From Novosphingobium aureum (lineage in GTDB: Bacteria > Pseudomonadota > Alphaproteobacteria > Sphingomonadales > Sphingomonadaceae), in the NCBI RefSeq assembly GCF_015865035.1, contig NZ_JADZGI010000001.1, forward strand, positions 2,666,001 through 2,730,000: 64,000 bases of DNA, in the 5' to 3' direction. Every line of letters begins with the position of its first letter. Position 1 is the first letter of the stretch. This document shows positions 20,549-31,648 of the stretch, one piece after another. The position numbers were made by a program, and so were the translations under genes. A model generated the notes under the pieces. It made no database searches. It was not told the origin of the DNA and saw only the letters and a list, made by a program, of their open reading frames with translations.

Positions 20549-22069
20549 TCAGATGATCCCGCAGGTCGCCAGTAGGGCCTCGGTCGAGGGGTCGAACCTG
20601 ACCCCACCCTGCGCGATCTGGTTCGCGATCTGCTTGCCCAGCTCGACGCCGAACTGGTCGAAGGGGTTGATCCCCATCAGCACGGCATTCGCGAAGGTGC
20701 GGTGTTCGTGGAAGGCGATCAGCGCCCCGAAGGTCGCGGGGCTGATCTCGTCGAGCAGGATCGTCGCCGAGGGGCGATCGCCCGGATAGGCGCGCGCAGG
20801 GTCCTCGCTTGCCTTGCCCGCCATCAGCGCCGCGCCCTGCGCGAAACAGTTGGAGAGCAGGATGCGGTGATGCTCGTCGTCGAGATCGTGCCCGGGCGCG
20901 ATCGAGGCGATGAAGTCGACCGGCACGAGATTGGTGCCCTGATGGAGAAGCTGGAACACCGCGTGCTGGGCATCGGTACCCACTCCGCCCCAGGTGATCG
21001 GAGCGGTCGGCCCGTCGACCGGCGTGCCGTCGGCTTTCACGCTCTTGCCGTTCGATTCCATCTCGAGCTGCTGGAGATAGTCGGGCAGCAGGTCGAGGCG
21101 TTCGTCGTAAGCGAAGACCGCGCGCGTCTGGCAGCCGCGAAGGCGCGTGTAGTACTGATCGGCAAAGGCCGCGCGCAGCGGCAGGTTGGCAGCGCCGTCG
21201 GTGTCGCGGAAATGCTCGTCCATCGCTGCAGCGCCAGCCAGGAACTCGGCAAAATCGGGCCAGCCCAGCGCCATCGCCACCGGAAAGCCGATCGAGGACC
21301 ACAGCGAATAGCGCCCCCCCACGCTTTCCGAGAAAGGCAGGATGCGTGTCTCGTCGACGCCCCATTCGATCGCCTTCTCGGGCGAGGCGGTCAGCGCGAC
21401 GACCCGACCGTAAGGATCCTCGACCTCGTTCTCCTTGAGCCATTCGAGCGCGCTGTGCGCATTGGTCATGGTCTCGATGGTGGTGAAGGTCTTGGAGGCG
21501 ACCGCGATCATCGTGGTGGCAGGGTCGCAGGCCTTGAACGCGGCCTCGAGCGCGCAGCCGTCGATGTTCGAGACGACGTGCACGTCGACCAGCGCACCTT
21601 CACGCGCGAGCGCATCGACGGCGAGTGCCGGGCCCAGCGCCGATCCGCCGATGCCAATGTGGATGACGTGCTTCACCTCGCCCATCGCGCCGCGCAGGAT
21701 CGCCTCAACGATCGCGGCCATGCGGTGGTGGTAGTCGGCGGCGAGCGCAACGCTCTCCTCCTTGCCCACGCCGCGCTGGGCGGTGTGCTCGGCGGCGCGC
21801 CCCTCGGTCGGGTTGACGATCTCGCCCCCGAACAGCGCGGCTCGGCGGCCGGCAAAATCCATCTTTGCGGCAAGCTGCTCGAAAGCCGCGATATGCGCAT
21901 CGTCGAGGTGGGTCTTGGACCAGTCGAACACGATCGACCCCGCGCTCTCGTCCTCGCCGACCTCGAAGCGGGTGGAAAGCTTGTCCAGGCGCTGGGCGTC
22001 GGCCTCGAACAACTGCGAGAGCGTCGGCTTTTCCAGCTTACCCAGCTCGTCCCAGAGAGTGTCACCCAT
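20549..22069 (-). CDS. pgi: Glucose-6-phosphate isomerase
   Basis: Interconverts glucose-6-phosphate and fructose-6-phosphate. The 506-residue protein has the PGI signatures HIGIGGSALGP, ASKTFTTIETMTNA, the SESVGGRYSLWSSIGFPVA block with the catalytic region, and PFDQFGVELGK near the C-terminus. ATG 22069 is preceded by GGAGG at eight bases. Longer starts at 22084 or 22132 lack this. It is divergent from lepB, and the 166-base gap between them should hold both promoters. Length is slightly below the E. coli enzyme, as usual in this group. Confidence 0.95.
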   Translation of the reverse strand: MGDTLWDELGKLEKPTLSQLFEADAQRLDKLSTRFEVGEDESAGSIVFDWSKTHLDDAHIAAFEQLAAKMDFAGRRAALFGGEIVNPTEGRAAEHTAQRGVGKEESVALAADYHHRMAAIVEAILRGAMGEVKHVIHIGIGGSALGPALAVDALAREGALVDVHVVSNIDGCALEAAFKACDPATTMIAVASKTFTTIETMTNAHSALEWLKENEVEDPYGRVVALTASPEKAIEWGVDETRILPFSESVGGRYSLWSSIGFPVAMALGWPDFAEFLAGAAAMDEHFRDTDGAANLPLRAAFADQYYTRLRGCQTRAVFAYDERLDLLPDYLQQLEMESNGKSVKADGTPVDGPTAPITWGGVGTDAQHAVFQLLHQGTNLVPVDFIASIAPGHDLDDEHHRILLSNCFAQGAALMAGKASEDPARAYPGDRPSATILLDEISPATFGALIAFHEHRTFANAVLMGINPFDQFGVELGKQIANQIAQGGVRFDPSTEALLATCGII

Positions 22070-22235
22070 GCCTTGATCCTCCATATTCACCTTGTCGGCG
22101 CCATTTATGGGTGCTGCATGTGCGAAAACCAAGACGTTTCCTTGACATGACGATGACGAATTCTCGTCGAAGCGTGTCAGGCGCCCATCGGCAATTCACT
22201 TGACGCACGCGCGCTCGCACAACATGGGTTTGCCC

Positions 22236-23126
22236 ATGAGCGATACCGACAGCGCAAGCACCACCAAGCCCTCCGCGACGAGCGCGAGCGGCCCGACCCG
22301 GGTCACCCGCGGCAAGCCCAAGAAAGACGAGAACTTCTTCTCCTTCCTGTTCTGGCTGGTGCTGGGCGTGGTCGTCCTGCGCAGCTTCATCATCTCGCCG
22401 TTCAACATTCCCAGCGAATCGATGCTGCCGCGCCTGCTCATCGGCGACTACCTGTTCGCCTCGAAGTGGTCCTACGGCTACACCAAGTACTCGCTGCCCT
22501 TCAGCGCTCCGCTGATCCCGGGCCGCATCTTCGCGCACCAGCCGGAGCGCGGCGACGTGGTGATCTTCAAGGCGCCTCCCGGCAACGACCTCGACTACAT
22601 CAAGCGCGTGATCGGCCTGCCCGGCGACGAGATCCAGATGCGCGACGGCCAGGTCTTCCTCAACGGCAAGGCCGTGCCCAAGGTGCGTGTCGACGACCTC
22701 ATCCTGCCCGTCACGCAGAACATGCTCGATGCCGCGCGCACCGAGATGCGCCACCCCTGCGTCGATCCGACCTTCGCCATGGTCCGGCCCGACGGCACCC
22801 CGGCCTGCCGCTACCCGCAGTTCCGCGAGACGCTGCCCAACGGGGTGAGCTACAACGTGCTCGACCTCGGCACCTTCGACAAGGACAACACGCCGGTCAC
22901 CATCGTGCCCGAAGGCCACATGTTCCTGATGGGCGACAACCGCGACAACTCGCAGGACAGCCGTTTTCCCGCGGTCGAGGGTGGTGGCATCGGCATCGTT
23001 CCGCAGGAGAACCTCGTCGGCAAGGCTGCGGTCATGATGTTCTCGACCGATGGCTCCGCCTCGTGGATCAAGCCCTGGACCTGGTTCACCGCGGCACGCT
23101 GGAACCGCATCGGCGGGACGTTCTGA
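22236..23126 (+). CDS. lepB: Signal peptidase I
   Basis: A membrane protease that removes Sec and Tat signal peptides at the periplasmic face. About 296 residues: a short charged N-terminus, one membrane segment (FFSFLFWLVLGVVVLRSFII), then SPFNIPSESMLPRLLIGDYL with the catalytic Ser, the box D lysine in DYIKRVIGLPGD and the box E GDNRDNSQDSR. An insertion with paired cysteines (HPCV, PACR) precedes box E. Start MSDTDSAS at 22236 is preferred; 22224 is an alternative. It opens a lepB-rnc-era operon, a common proteobacterial arrangement. Confidence 0.94.
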   Translation: MSDTDSASTTKPSATSASGPTRVTRGKPKKDENFFSFLFWLVLGVVVLRSFIISPFNIPSESMLPRLLIGDYLFASKWSYGYTKYSLPFSAPLIPGRIFAHQPERGDVVIFKAPPGNDLDYIKRVIGLPGDEIQMRDGQVFLNGKAVPKVRVDDLILPVTQNMLDAARTEMRHPCVDPTFAMVRPDGTPACRYPQFRETLPNGVSYNVLDLGTFDKDNTPVTIVPEGHMFLMGDNRDNSQDSRFPAVEGGGIGIVPQENLVGKAAVMMFSTDGSASWIKPWTWFTAARWNRIGGTF

Positions 23127-23128
23127 CC

Positions 23129-23797
23129 TTGCTGGCACCTGCTACCCGCACCTTTCTCGAAGACCTGACCGGCGCGCCCTTGCGCGACGAGGCCCTGTGG
23201 CTGCGCGCCCTGACCCATGGCAGCACCGGCGAGAAGAAGAACTACGAACGGCTCGAATTCCTCGGCGACCGCGTGCTTGGCCTGACCATCGCCGAATGGC
23301 TCTACGAGAACAGCACAGAGGCGGAAGGCCGTCTCTCGCAGCGCCTCAACGCGCTCGTCAGCCGCGCGACCTGCGCGCAGCTCGCCCGCACGATAGCGCT
23401 CGGTGAGCACATGATCCTGGGCAAGCAGGCCCGCGACGATGGCGGGCTCGATTCCGAGAACATCCTGGGGGACGTGATGGAAGCGCTGATCGGCGCCTGC
23501 TTCATCGAACGCGGCTTCGAGGATGCGCGCGCGATGGTGCGCCGCCTGTGGAGCGCTGCGCTCGAGGGCAAGACCGGCAAGCGCAAGCACCCCAAGTCGG
23601 CGCTGCAGGAATGGGCCGCAGGCAATCGCCGTCGCGTGCCCGAGTACCGCCTCGTCGATCGCTCGGGCCCCGACCACGCCTCGGTGTTCACCGTCGAGGT
23701 CACCATACCCAATGTCGGCGCCGCGCAGGCCACCGCCAACTCGAAGCAGGACGCCGAGACGCGCGCCGCGGAAGAATTCATGAGGAAATTCGGATGA
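23129..23797 (+). CDS. rnc: Ribonuclease III
   Basis: Cleaves double-stranded RNA in rRNA and mRNA processing. The 222-residue product has the catalytic signature ERLEFLGDRVLGL, the second acidic site in ENILGDVMEALIGAC, and a C-terminal double-stranded-RNA-binding domain (KSALQEWAAG, NSKQDAETRAAEEFM). No ATG is available. TTG at 23129, two bases after the lepB stop, is the most plausible start and gives normal length. The stop overlaps the era ATG, so the pair is coupled. Confidence 0.94.
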   Translation: MLAPATRTFLEDLTGAPLRDEALWLRALTHGSTGEKKNYERLEFLGDRVLGLTIAEWLYENSTEAEGRLSQRLNALVSRATCAQLARTIALGEHMILGKQARDDGGLDSENILGDVMEALIGACFIERGFEDARAMVRRLWSAALEGKTGKRKHPKSALQEWAAGNRRRVPEYRLVDRSGPDHASVFTVEVTIPNVGAAQATANSKQDAETRAAEEFMRKFG

Positions 23798-24699
23798 CCG
23801 ATCAAACCACCGAGAAGTGCGGCCTCGTCGCCGTCATCGGCGCCCCCAACGCGGGCAAGTCGACGCTCGTCAACGCACTCGTCGGGCAGAAGGTGGCGAT
23901 CACCTCGGCCAAGGCGCAGACCACCCGCGCGCGCCTGCTGGGCATCGCGCTCGAAGGCCCCACCCAGATCATCCTTGCCGACACGCCGGGCATCTTCGAG
24001 CCCAAGCGCCGGCTCGACCGGGCGATGGTTGCCGCCGCCTGGGAAGGCGCGCAAGAGGCCGACGCGATCGTGCTCGTGGTCGACCCGCTCAAGAAGCGCC
24101 GCCACGAGCTCGAGCCGTTGCTCGAAGCGCTCAAGGGTCGCCCCGAGCGCAAGCTGCTGGTGCTCAACAAGGTCGATGCAAGCGTCAAGGAGCCGCTGCT
24201 GGTGCTGGCACAGGAGCTCGCGGGCAAGGTCGAATTCGACGAGGTCTTCTTCGTCTCGGCGCTCACCGGCGACGGCGTACCCGAGCTCAAGACCCATCTC
24301 GCCTCGCTCATGTCCGAAGGTCCCTGGCACTATCCCGAGGACCAGGTCTCCGATGCTTCGGAACGCCTTCTCGCCTGCGAGATCACGCGCGAGCAGGTCT
24401 ACAAGCAGCTCCACGACGAACTGCCCTACGACACCGCCGTGCGCCCCGAAAGCTACACCCAGCGCACGGATGGCTCGGTCGAGATCCGCCAGCAGATCGT
24501 CGTCGCGCGCGATGGCCAGAAGGCCATCGTGCTGGGCAAGCGCGGTGCCAAGATCAAGGCCATCGGCGAGGCCGCGCGCAACGAGCTGGCCGAAGTGCTC
24601 GGCCACAAGGTCCACCTGTTCCTCCACGTCAAGGTGGACGAGAACTGGGCCGATGCCCGTGACATCTACGAGGAAATCGGGCTCGACTGGGTGCGCTGA
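23794..24699 (+). CDS. era: GTPase Era
   Basis: An essential GTPase that binds 16S rRNA during 30S assembly. The 301-residue protein shows G1 GAPNAGKST, G2 in SAKAQTTRARLLG, G3 DTPGIFEP and G4 NKVD, then the C-terminal KH domain with ILGKRGAKIKAIGEAAR-type sequence (VLGKRGAKIKAIG). Length is canonical. Its ATG overlaps the rnc stop. It is third gene of the lepB-rnc-era operon; about 100 bases separate it from the hydrolase gene downstream, which may or may not share the transcript. Confidence 0.97.
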   Translation: MTDQTTEKCGLVAVIGAPNAGKSTLVNALVGQKVAITSAKAQTTRARLLGIALEGPTQIILADTPGIFEPKRRLDRAMVAAAWEGAQEADAIVLVVDPLKKRRHELEPLLEALKGRPERKLLVLNKVDASVKEPLLVLAQELAGKVEFDEVFFVSALTGDGVPELKTHLASLMSEGPWHYPEDQVSDASERLLACEITREQVYKQLHDELPYDTAVRPESYTQRTDGSVEIRQQIVVARDGQKAIVLGKRGAKIKAIGEAARNELAEVLGHKVHLFLHVKVDENWADARDIYEEIGLDWVR

Positions 24700-24805
24700 G
24701 CGCGCCCGGGAACCCAAGCTGGAACATTGCATTTTGCGTCCTGCCGGCCGATTACGCTGGCAGGACGATGCCACCACCCTTGCGGGTGCAATCTACGGGG
24801 ACACG

Positions 24806-25870
24806 ATGAAATCAGGTTTCGGGGCTGCACGCCTTGCCGGGCTCCTGCTCGCGGCAGGGACTGCGGCCTTCCTGCCATGCGCAAGCGCGCTGGCGGCCGC
24901 GCAATCCGCGCGAGATCCGTCTCGGGCCCAGACGCCCGCGACGAACCAGCAACCCATCACCCAGCTCGACCCGGCCGCCCAGCGCGCGCTCGCCGAACAG
25001 GCGATCACGACCGCGATCGAGGAAAGCCTGGTGGGCGAGCGCTACGTCGCGATGGGCTCGTCCTTCGCGGCCGGGCCCAAGCTGCCGCCTGCCAAGACCG
25101 GCGCTCCGGCGCGTTGCGGGCAGAGCCAGAACAACTACCCCTCGCTGCTCGCCGAGCGCTTCGGCATGATCCTGAGCGACCGCAGCTGCTCGGGCGCGAC
25201 CACCAATAACGTGCTCGGCCCCTGGGGCGACATCCCGCCGCAGATCGACGCGGTCACCCCGCAGACCCGGCTGGTGACGGTGACCATCGGCGGCAACGAC
25301 CTGAGCTACGTCGGCAACCTGTTCAACGCGACCTGCCGTACCCGCTCGCGTGAGTCGGTGGCGCGCGGGGGCAAGCCGCGCACATGCGCCGCAGTGCGCG
25401 TGCCCACGCAAGTCGATTATGCCCGCGTCGAGATGCAGATGAACGAGATCGTGCGTCGCATCCGCGCCCAGGCACCACGTGCCCGCATCGTCCTCGTGCA
25501 GTACCTGACCCCGCTCTCGGCTGACGGCAAAACCTGCCCCGAAAGCCCGGTAAGCGCTGCCGACGCGGCAACGATCCGCGCCATCGGCAAGCGCCTCGCC
25601 CAGATCACCGACAAGGTCGCGCGCGAGCGCAAGGTGCTGGTGGTGGAGATGAACCTCGCCTCGGCCAATCACACGCCCTGCGATGCCGAGCCCTGGATGA
25701 TCGGCTCGCCCGAGGGCTACGACGGCTCCAAGGGCCTGCAGTGGCACCTCAATTTCGCGGGGATGCAGGCGACCGCCAACGACATCGCATGGTGGCTGAT
25801 CCGCAGCGGCGTGCGCGAGGCACTGCCGCCTGCGCCACCCGCGGCGCCCGGGCAGACCATCAAGAACTGA
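24806..25870 (+). CDS. Secreted SGNH/GDSL-family hydrolase
   Basis: A 354-residue exported esterase/lipase-like protein. A signal peptide (MKSGFGAARLAGLLLAAGTAAFLP, cleavage near ASALAAA) is followed by the block I catalytic Ser in YVAMGSSFAAGP, block III in TIGGNDLSYVG, and the C-terminal His in QWHLNFAG. Several cysteine pairs (RCGQ, RSCSG, ATCRTR, RTCAA, KTCPE, TPCDAE) resemble the disulfide-rich SGNH enzymes of actinobacteria and sphingomonads. The substrate is unknown, likely an acyl ester. GGGG precedes ATG 24806. Confidence 0.86.
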   Translation: MKSGFGAARLAGLLLAAGTAAFLPCASALAAAQSARDPSRAQTPATNQQPITQLDPAAQRALAEQAITTAIEESLVGERYVAMGSSFAAGPKLPPAKTGAPARCGQSQNNYPSLLAERFGMILSDRSCSGATTNNVLGPWGDIPPQIDAVTPQTRLVTVTIGGNDLSYVGNLFNATCRTRSRESVARGGKPRTCAAVRVPTQVDYARVEMQMNEIVRRIRAQAPRARIVLVQYLTPLSADGKTCPESPVSAADAATIRAIGKRLAQITDKVARERKVLVVEMNLASANHTPCDAEPWMIGSPEGYDGSKGLQWHLNFAGMQATANDIAWWLIRSGVREALPPAPPAAPGQTIKN

Positions 25871-25907
25871 CCGCCCTTACGCAGGGGGCGCGCTGGCAGT
25901 CGCCTGC

Positions 25908-26087
25908 TCAGCGCGCCTTGGCGATGGTGAAGCCGTGCTGACGCGCGGCGTCCTTGGTCGATTCCTCGGTGCGGTTGAGCGCCTTGGCGATCTCCTTGAG
26001 ACCCTTGCCCTTGCCCGCGAGAACCTGGAGCTTTTGCAGCTCCTCGCTCTTCCAGGGCTGCTTGTGCTTGGCGATCTTCTGGCTCAT
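25908..26087 (-). CDS. 59-residue HTH/Myb-like small protein
   Basis: A complete short gene: ATG 26087, stop 25908, with GGAAAG upstream. The sequence begins MSQKIAKHKQPWKSEELQKL and continues with GKGLKEIAKALNRTEESTKDAARQHG. That is a basic, Trp-containing first helix followed by a helix-turn-helix-like IAKALNRTEESTKDAA. This pattern suits a minimal SANT/Myb or sigma-4-like DNA-binding fold. Such short proteins are conserved in sphingomonads, but I know no assigned function. It lies downstream of topA on the same strand; a hairpin between them may separate or attenuate expression. Confidence 0.72.
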   Translation of the reverse strand: MSQKIAKHKQPWKSEELQKLQVLAGKGKGLKEIAKALNRTEESTKDAARQHGFTIAKAR

Positions 26088-26153
26088 GTCATGCTTTCCG
26101 GCCCTCTCGCGGGCCTAATCTGTCGAGGCTGTCGTCCGGGCCGGTGCCATCAG

Positions 26154-26186
26154 GGCGGCGGGAAAAGCCTGAGCTTCCCCGCCGCC
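26154..26186 (-). terminator. Hairpin between topA and the small HTH-like gene
   Basis: A nine-base perfect outer stem (GGCGGCGGG with CCCGCCGCC) with additional partial pairing inside. It begins 16 bases past the topA stop. No strong T run, so termination may be partial. Confidence 0.45.
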
Positions 26187-26201
26187 GGGATCGCGCCGTG
26201 A

Positions 26202-28862
<2,661 letters not shown>

Positions 28863-28883
28863 TTCAGACTTTCTATAACCCCT

Positions 28884-28927
28884 CGCGTGCGTGCGCATGC
28901 ACATACACGCGTATGTGTGTACGCATA
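28884..28927. promoter_or_regulatory. 44-bp perfect alternating purine-pyrimidine tract (Z-DNA-prone) before topA
   Basis: Every base from 28884 to 28927 alternates pyrimidine and purine, mixing CG, CA/TG and TA steps. The centre is also an inverted repeat, CACATAC-ACGC-GTATGTG, with outer TGCG/CGCA arms. It lies 22 bases upstream of the topA ATG and about 50 bases upstream of the divergent gene. The alternation is directly visible; a supercoiling-sensing role is inference. Confidence 0.7.
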
Positions 28928-28977
28928 GGGTGGGAATCACTGGGCCGCTTCGTCAAGCACCAAACGATGACGCGGCG

Positions 28978-29622
28978 ATGGCACAGATGGAGACGGGGTT
29001 GGCAGCAGGCAAGATCGCGCGGCGGTTCGCGCGCTGGATCGTGGGGGCGCTCGGGGTAATCGTGCTGGGACCGGTGATCTGGGCAGCAGGAGGTGCAGCG
29101 TTCGTCTCGCTCGCCTACAGCGATGAGTGGGGGCGTGGTGAAAGCGCCAAGCTGCTTTTCGACGAAACCGGGATCGCCCGTAGCCAGCCTCCGATCAGGA
29201 TGTATAACAGGGTCGACACGGGAGCAGACTTCTGGGCACCCGGTTGCGGCTATGACACCGTTGAACTGATCCCGGCCAAGACGCCCCAACGGCTCATCCT
29301 ATACGCGCTTGGGTATATGCAGCATTGGTCTCTGGGAGATGAATGGAACGATGCCTACGCTGCTCGGCTAGGCAACGATCATTGGCAATTCACACTGGAA
29401 TTCCTGCGCCGTTGCATGGCGAATTCCGCGCTCGCGCCGCTCTGCGCACGTCAGGCGGAGATATTCGTCTCGAATGCGCGGATCGCGGTCGGACAGACCG
29501 ACTTCGTACCCTATTCCGAAAAGATCGGTCTGCGGCGTGAACTCATGTGCAACTGGCTCGACGGCATAGCGACACGCAAGGGCGTTCCCCTCGGCACGCG
29601 CAGTCCTAGCCCGATAGACTGA
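28978..29622 (+). CDS. Membrane-anchored protein of unknown function
   Basis: A 214-residue protein with one strong N-terminal membrane segment (WIVGALGVIVLGPVIWAAGGAAF) and a soluble remainder, probably periplasmic. That part contains several aromatic residues and four Cys (APGCGYD, RRCMAN, LCARQ, MCNWL). I recognise no family. ATG 28978 is chosen because a longer frame would run into the alternating tract. It is divergent from topA and its last 17 bases overlap the convergent dprA end. Codon use is slightly less GC-biased than its neighbours, so it may be a lineage-specific or acquired gene. Confidence 0.62.
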   Translation: MAQMETGLAAGKIARRFARWIVGALGVIVLGPVIWAAGGAAFVSLAYSDEWGRGESAKLLFDETGIARSQPPIRMYNRVDTGADFWAPGCGYDTVELIPAKTPQRLILYALGYMQHWSLGDEWNDAYAARLGNDHWQFTLEFLRRCMANSALAPLCARQAEIFVSNARIAVGQTDFVPYSEKIGLRRELMCNWLDGIATRKGVPLGTRSPSPID

Positions 29623-30757
29623 CCCGCGCGCCCGCATGGCGCACCAGCCGCCCGGCCAGTTCCAGTTCGAGCAGCGCCAGCTGCACTGCGGCGGCACTTG
29701 CGCCGGTCTGGCGGATGAGTTCGTCGATGCCAAGCGGCGCGGTGGTGAGCAGGTCGGCGATCGCGGCGGGGGGCTCGTCCATCGGGCAAGCTCGCTCGTT
29801 CGCGTCAAGGTCGTCACCCCAGCCCTCGCCCGTCTCGCGGACATGGGATCGCGGCGTCCCGTCGAAGGCGCAGAGCAGTTCGCGCACGTCCTCGACCGAC
29901 TGCACCAGCACCGCGCCGTCGCGGATGAGGCCATTGCAGCCGTGCGAGCGCGGATCGAGCGGGGAGCCGGGCACGGCCATGACCTCGCGCCCCATCTCGC
30001 CCGCCAGCCGCGCGGTGATGAGCGAACCCGAGCGCGGCGCGGCCTCGACCACCAGCGTGCCCGCGCAAAGCCCTGCAATGATGCGGTTGCGCGCGGGGAA
30101 ATGGCGCGCGAGCGGCTCGGTGCCGGGCGGTTGCTCCGCCAGCAGCAGCCCGCCTTGCGCGATCTCCTCGTGCAGCTCGGTGTGTTCGGGGGGATAGGCG
30201 ATGTCGATGCCGCTCGCGATCACGCCCACGGTCGCCCCGCCGGCTGCGAGGGCACCGCGATGCGCTGCGCCGTCGATCCCGCGTGCAAGCCCCGAGACGA
30301 TGGTCAGCCCGGCTTCGGCAAGGTCATGGGCGAAGTCGCGCGCGATCTTGACCGCCGCCGCCGAGGCATTGCGCGCGCCGACCACCGCAAGACAGGGCCG
30401 CGCGGCGAGTGCAAGGTCACCGCGATAGGTAAGGATCGGAGGCGCTCCCTCGGCCATGGCGAGAAGCGCGGGATATTCGGGCGCATCGTGGAACAGGTAG
30501 CGCGCGCCGTTGCGGCGCACCTGCTCGACCTCGGCGCGGATGCGCTGCTCGGGCGCAGCCTCATAGCGCCTGCCGCCCCGCGCGGAAAGTTCGGGCAGCG
30601 CCTCGAGCGCGCTTACCGCATCGCCGAACCGCGCGAGAAGCTGGCGGTAGCTGACCGGGCCGATGTTGGGCGAGCGCAGCAGGCGGATGCGGGCAAAGGC
30701 TTCCTCGTGCGTGAGCGAAGGCTTCTTCTCGGCAAGACCGGCCTCGATGCCGCTCAC
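29606..30757 (-). CDS. dprA: DNA-processing protein DprA
   Basis: Binds incoming single-stranded DNA and loads RecA during natural transformation. About 383 residues: an N-terminal helical domain (FARIRLLRSPNIGPVSYRQLL), the Rossmann-like core with VVGARNAS, SGLARGIDGAAHRGAL, GVIASGIDIAYPPEH, FPARNRIIAGL, APRSGSLITARLA and VPGSPLDPRSHGCN, and a C-terminal winged-helix. The GTG at 30757 begins VSGIEAGLAEKKPSLT. An ATG at 30856 would add 33 Gly/Arg/Ala-rich residues translated from a tandem repeat, less likely to be coding. It follows plsY on the same strand. Confidence 0.92.
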   Translation of the reverse strand: MSGIEAGLAEKKPSLTHEEAFARIRLLRSPNIGPVSYRQLLARFGDAVSALEALPELSARGGRRYEAAPEQRIRAEVEQVRRNGARYLFHDAPEYPALLAMAEGAPPILTYRGDLALAARPCLAVVGARNASAAAVKIARDFAHDLAEAGLTIVSGLARGIDGAAHRGALAAGGATVGVIASGIDIAYPPEHTELHEEIAQGGLLLAEQPPGTEPLARHFPARNRIIAGLCAGTLVVEAAPRSGSLITARLAGEMGREVMAVPGSPLDPRSHGCNGLIRDGAVLVQSVEDVRELLCAFDGTPRSHVRETGEGWGDDLDANERACPMDEPPAAIADLLTTAPLGIDELIRQTGASAAAVQLALLELELAGRLVRHAGARVSLSG

Positions 30758-30779
30758 GCCGCTGCGCCTTCTTGCTTTT

Positions 30780-30809
30780 CCGGCTCTAGCTTGTCCGGCC
30801 CTAGCTTGT
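30780..30809. repeat. 15-bp tandem duplication upstream of dprA
   Basis: CCGGCTCTAGCTTGT is followed directly by CCGGCCCTAGCTTGT. It lies between the plsY stop and the preferred dprA GTG and looks non-coding, which supports the shorter dprA start. Confidence 0.6.
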
Positions 30810-30899
30810 CTGACGAAGCCCCCCAGCCTGCCATCATCCCCACTTGCCCCCGTCATTCGGGGAAGCGACCGGCCCCCTGCCCGTCGTCAGCCCCTGCTG

Positions 30900-31517
30900 T
30901 CACACCTTTCCGTCGGCTGCTTCGTCCCCTGCGTCCGTCTTGCCCGAACCGATCCTTGGTTCCGTCCCGGCGCGAAGCCGCGCGATGTTGGCGCGGTGCA
31001 AGTAGACCACGATCACCGCGATCAGGGCAAGTACGAGGCCCTCGGCCGTTGCGCCCAGAATGAAGGCAATCACGGGCGCGATGATCGCCGCGCACATGCC
31101 AGCGACCGAGGAGATGCGCACCAGCGCGAGCAGGCCGATCCAGGTCACCGCGTAGGCGAGGCCCACCGGCCAGGCGAGGCCAAAGGCAATGCCCGCGGTC
31201 GTCGCCACGCCCTTGCCACCGCGAAATTTCAGCCAGATCGGGAAGCAATGGCCGAGGAACGCGCCGAATGCGCCGTAGATCGCGCCTTCTGGCCAGAGCG
31301 CTGCAGCGATGAGCACGGCCGCGAGGCCCTTGAGCAGGTCGAGGAGCAGCGTTGCTGCGGCTAGCCCCTTGCGCCCGGTGCGCAGGACATTGGTCGCACC
31401 AATGTTGCCCGATCCGATCGAGCGCAAGTCGCCCGCCCCGAACAGCTTGGTCAGGATGAGGCCGAAGGGCACGGAGCCCAGCACGTAGCCGAGCGCGAGA
31501 GCGAGAATCCAATCCAT
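30900..31517 (-). CDS. plsY: Glycerol-3-phosphate acyltransferase PlsY
   Basis: An integral membrane enzyme that transfers the acyl group from acyl-phosphate to glycerol-3-phosphate in phospholipid synthesis. The 205-residue protein starts MDWILALALGYVLGSVPFGL and shows the three family motifs: SIGSGNIGATNVLRTG, GHCFPIWLKFRGGKGVAT, and the later HRANIARLRAGTEP. Five or so hydrophobic segments. ATG 31517 gives canonical length. It is divergent from murI across 131 bases, and dprA follows on the same strand. Confidence 0.95.
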   Translation of the reverse strand: MDWILALALGYVLGSVPFGLILTKLFGAGDLRSIGSGNIGATNVLRTGRKGLAAATLLLDLLKGLAAVLIAAALWPEGAIYGAFGAFLGHCFPIWLKFRGGKGVATTAGIAFGLAWPVGLAYAVTWIGLLALVRISSVAGMCAAIIAPVIAFILGATAEGLVLALIAVIVVYLHRANIARLRAGTEPRIGSGKTDAGDEAADGKV

Positions 31518-31648
31518 GGCCCGCGCTTTAGCCGCTCGCAGCGCTTTGGCGAAGCCTTCCTGCGCCTCACCTGCGACAACTTGTCTCCTTGTGCGTTGCA
31601 TCGCTCCCGGCCAGAGGGCACATCAGGACCGGGATACAGGGCAGGAAC

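Noticed and set aside
30757..30856. ATG 30856 as dprA start
   Set aside because: It would translate a 15-bp tandem duplication into a Gly/Arg-rich tail not typical of DprA; GTG 30757 gives the canonical N-terminus.
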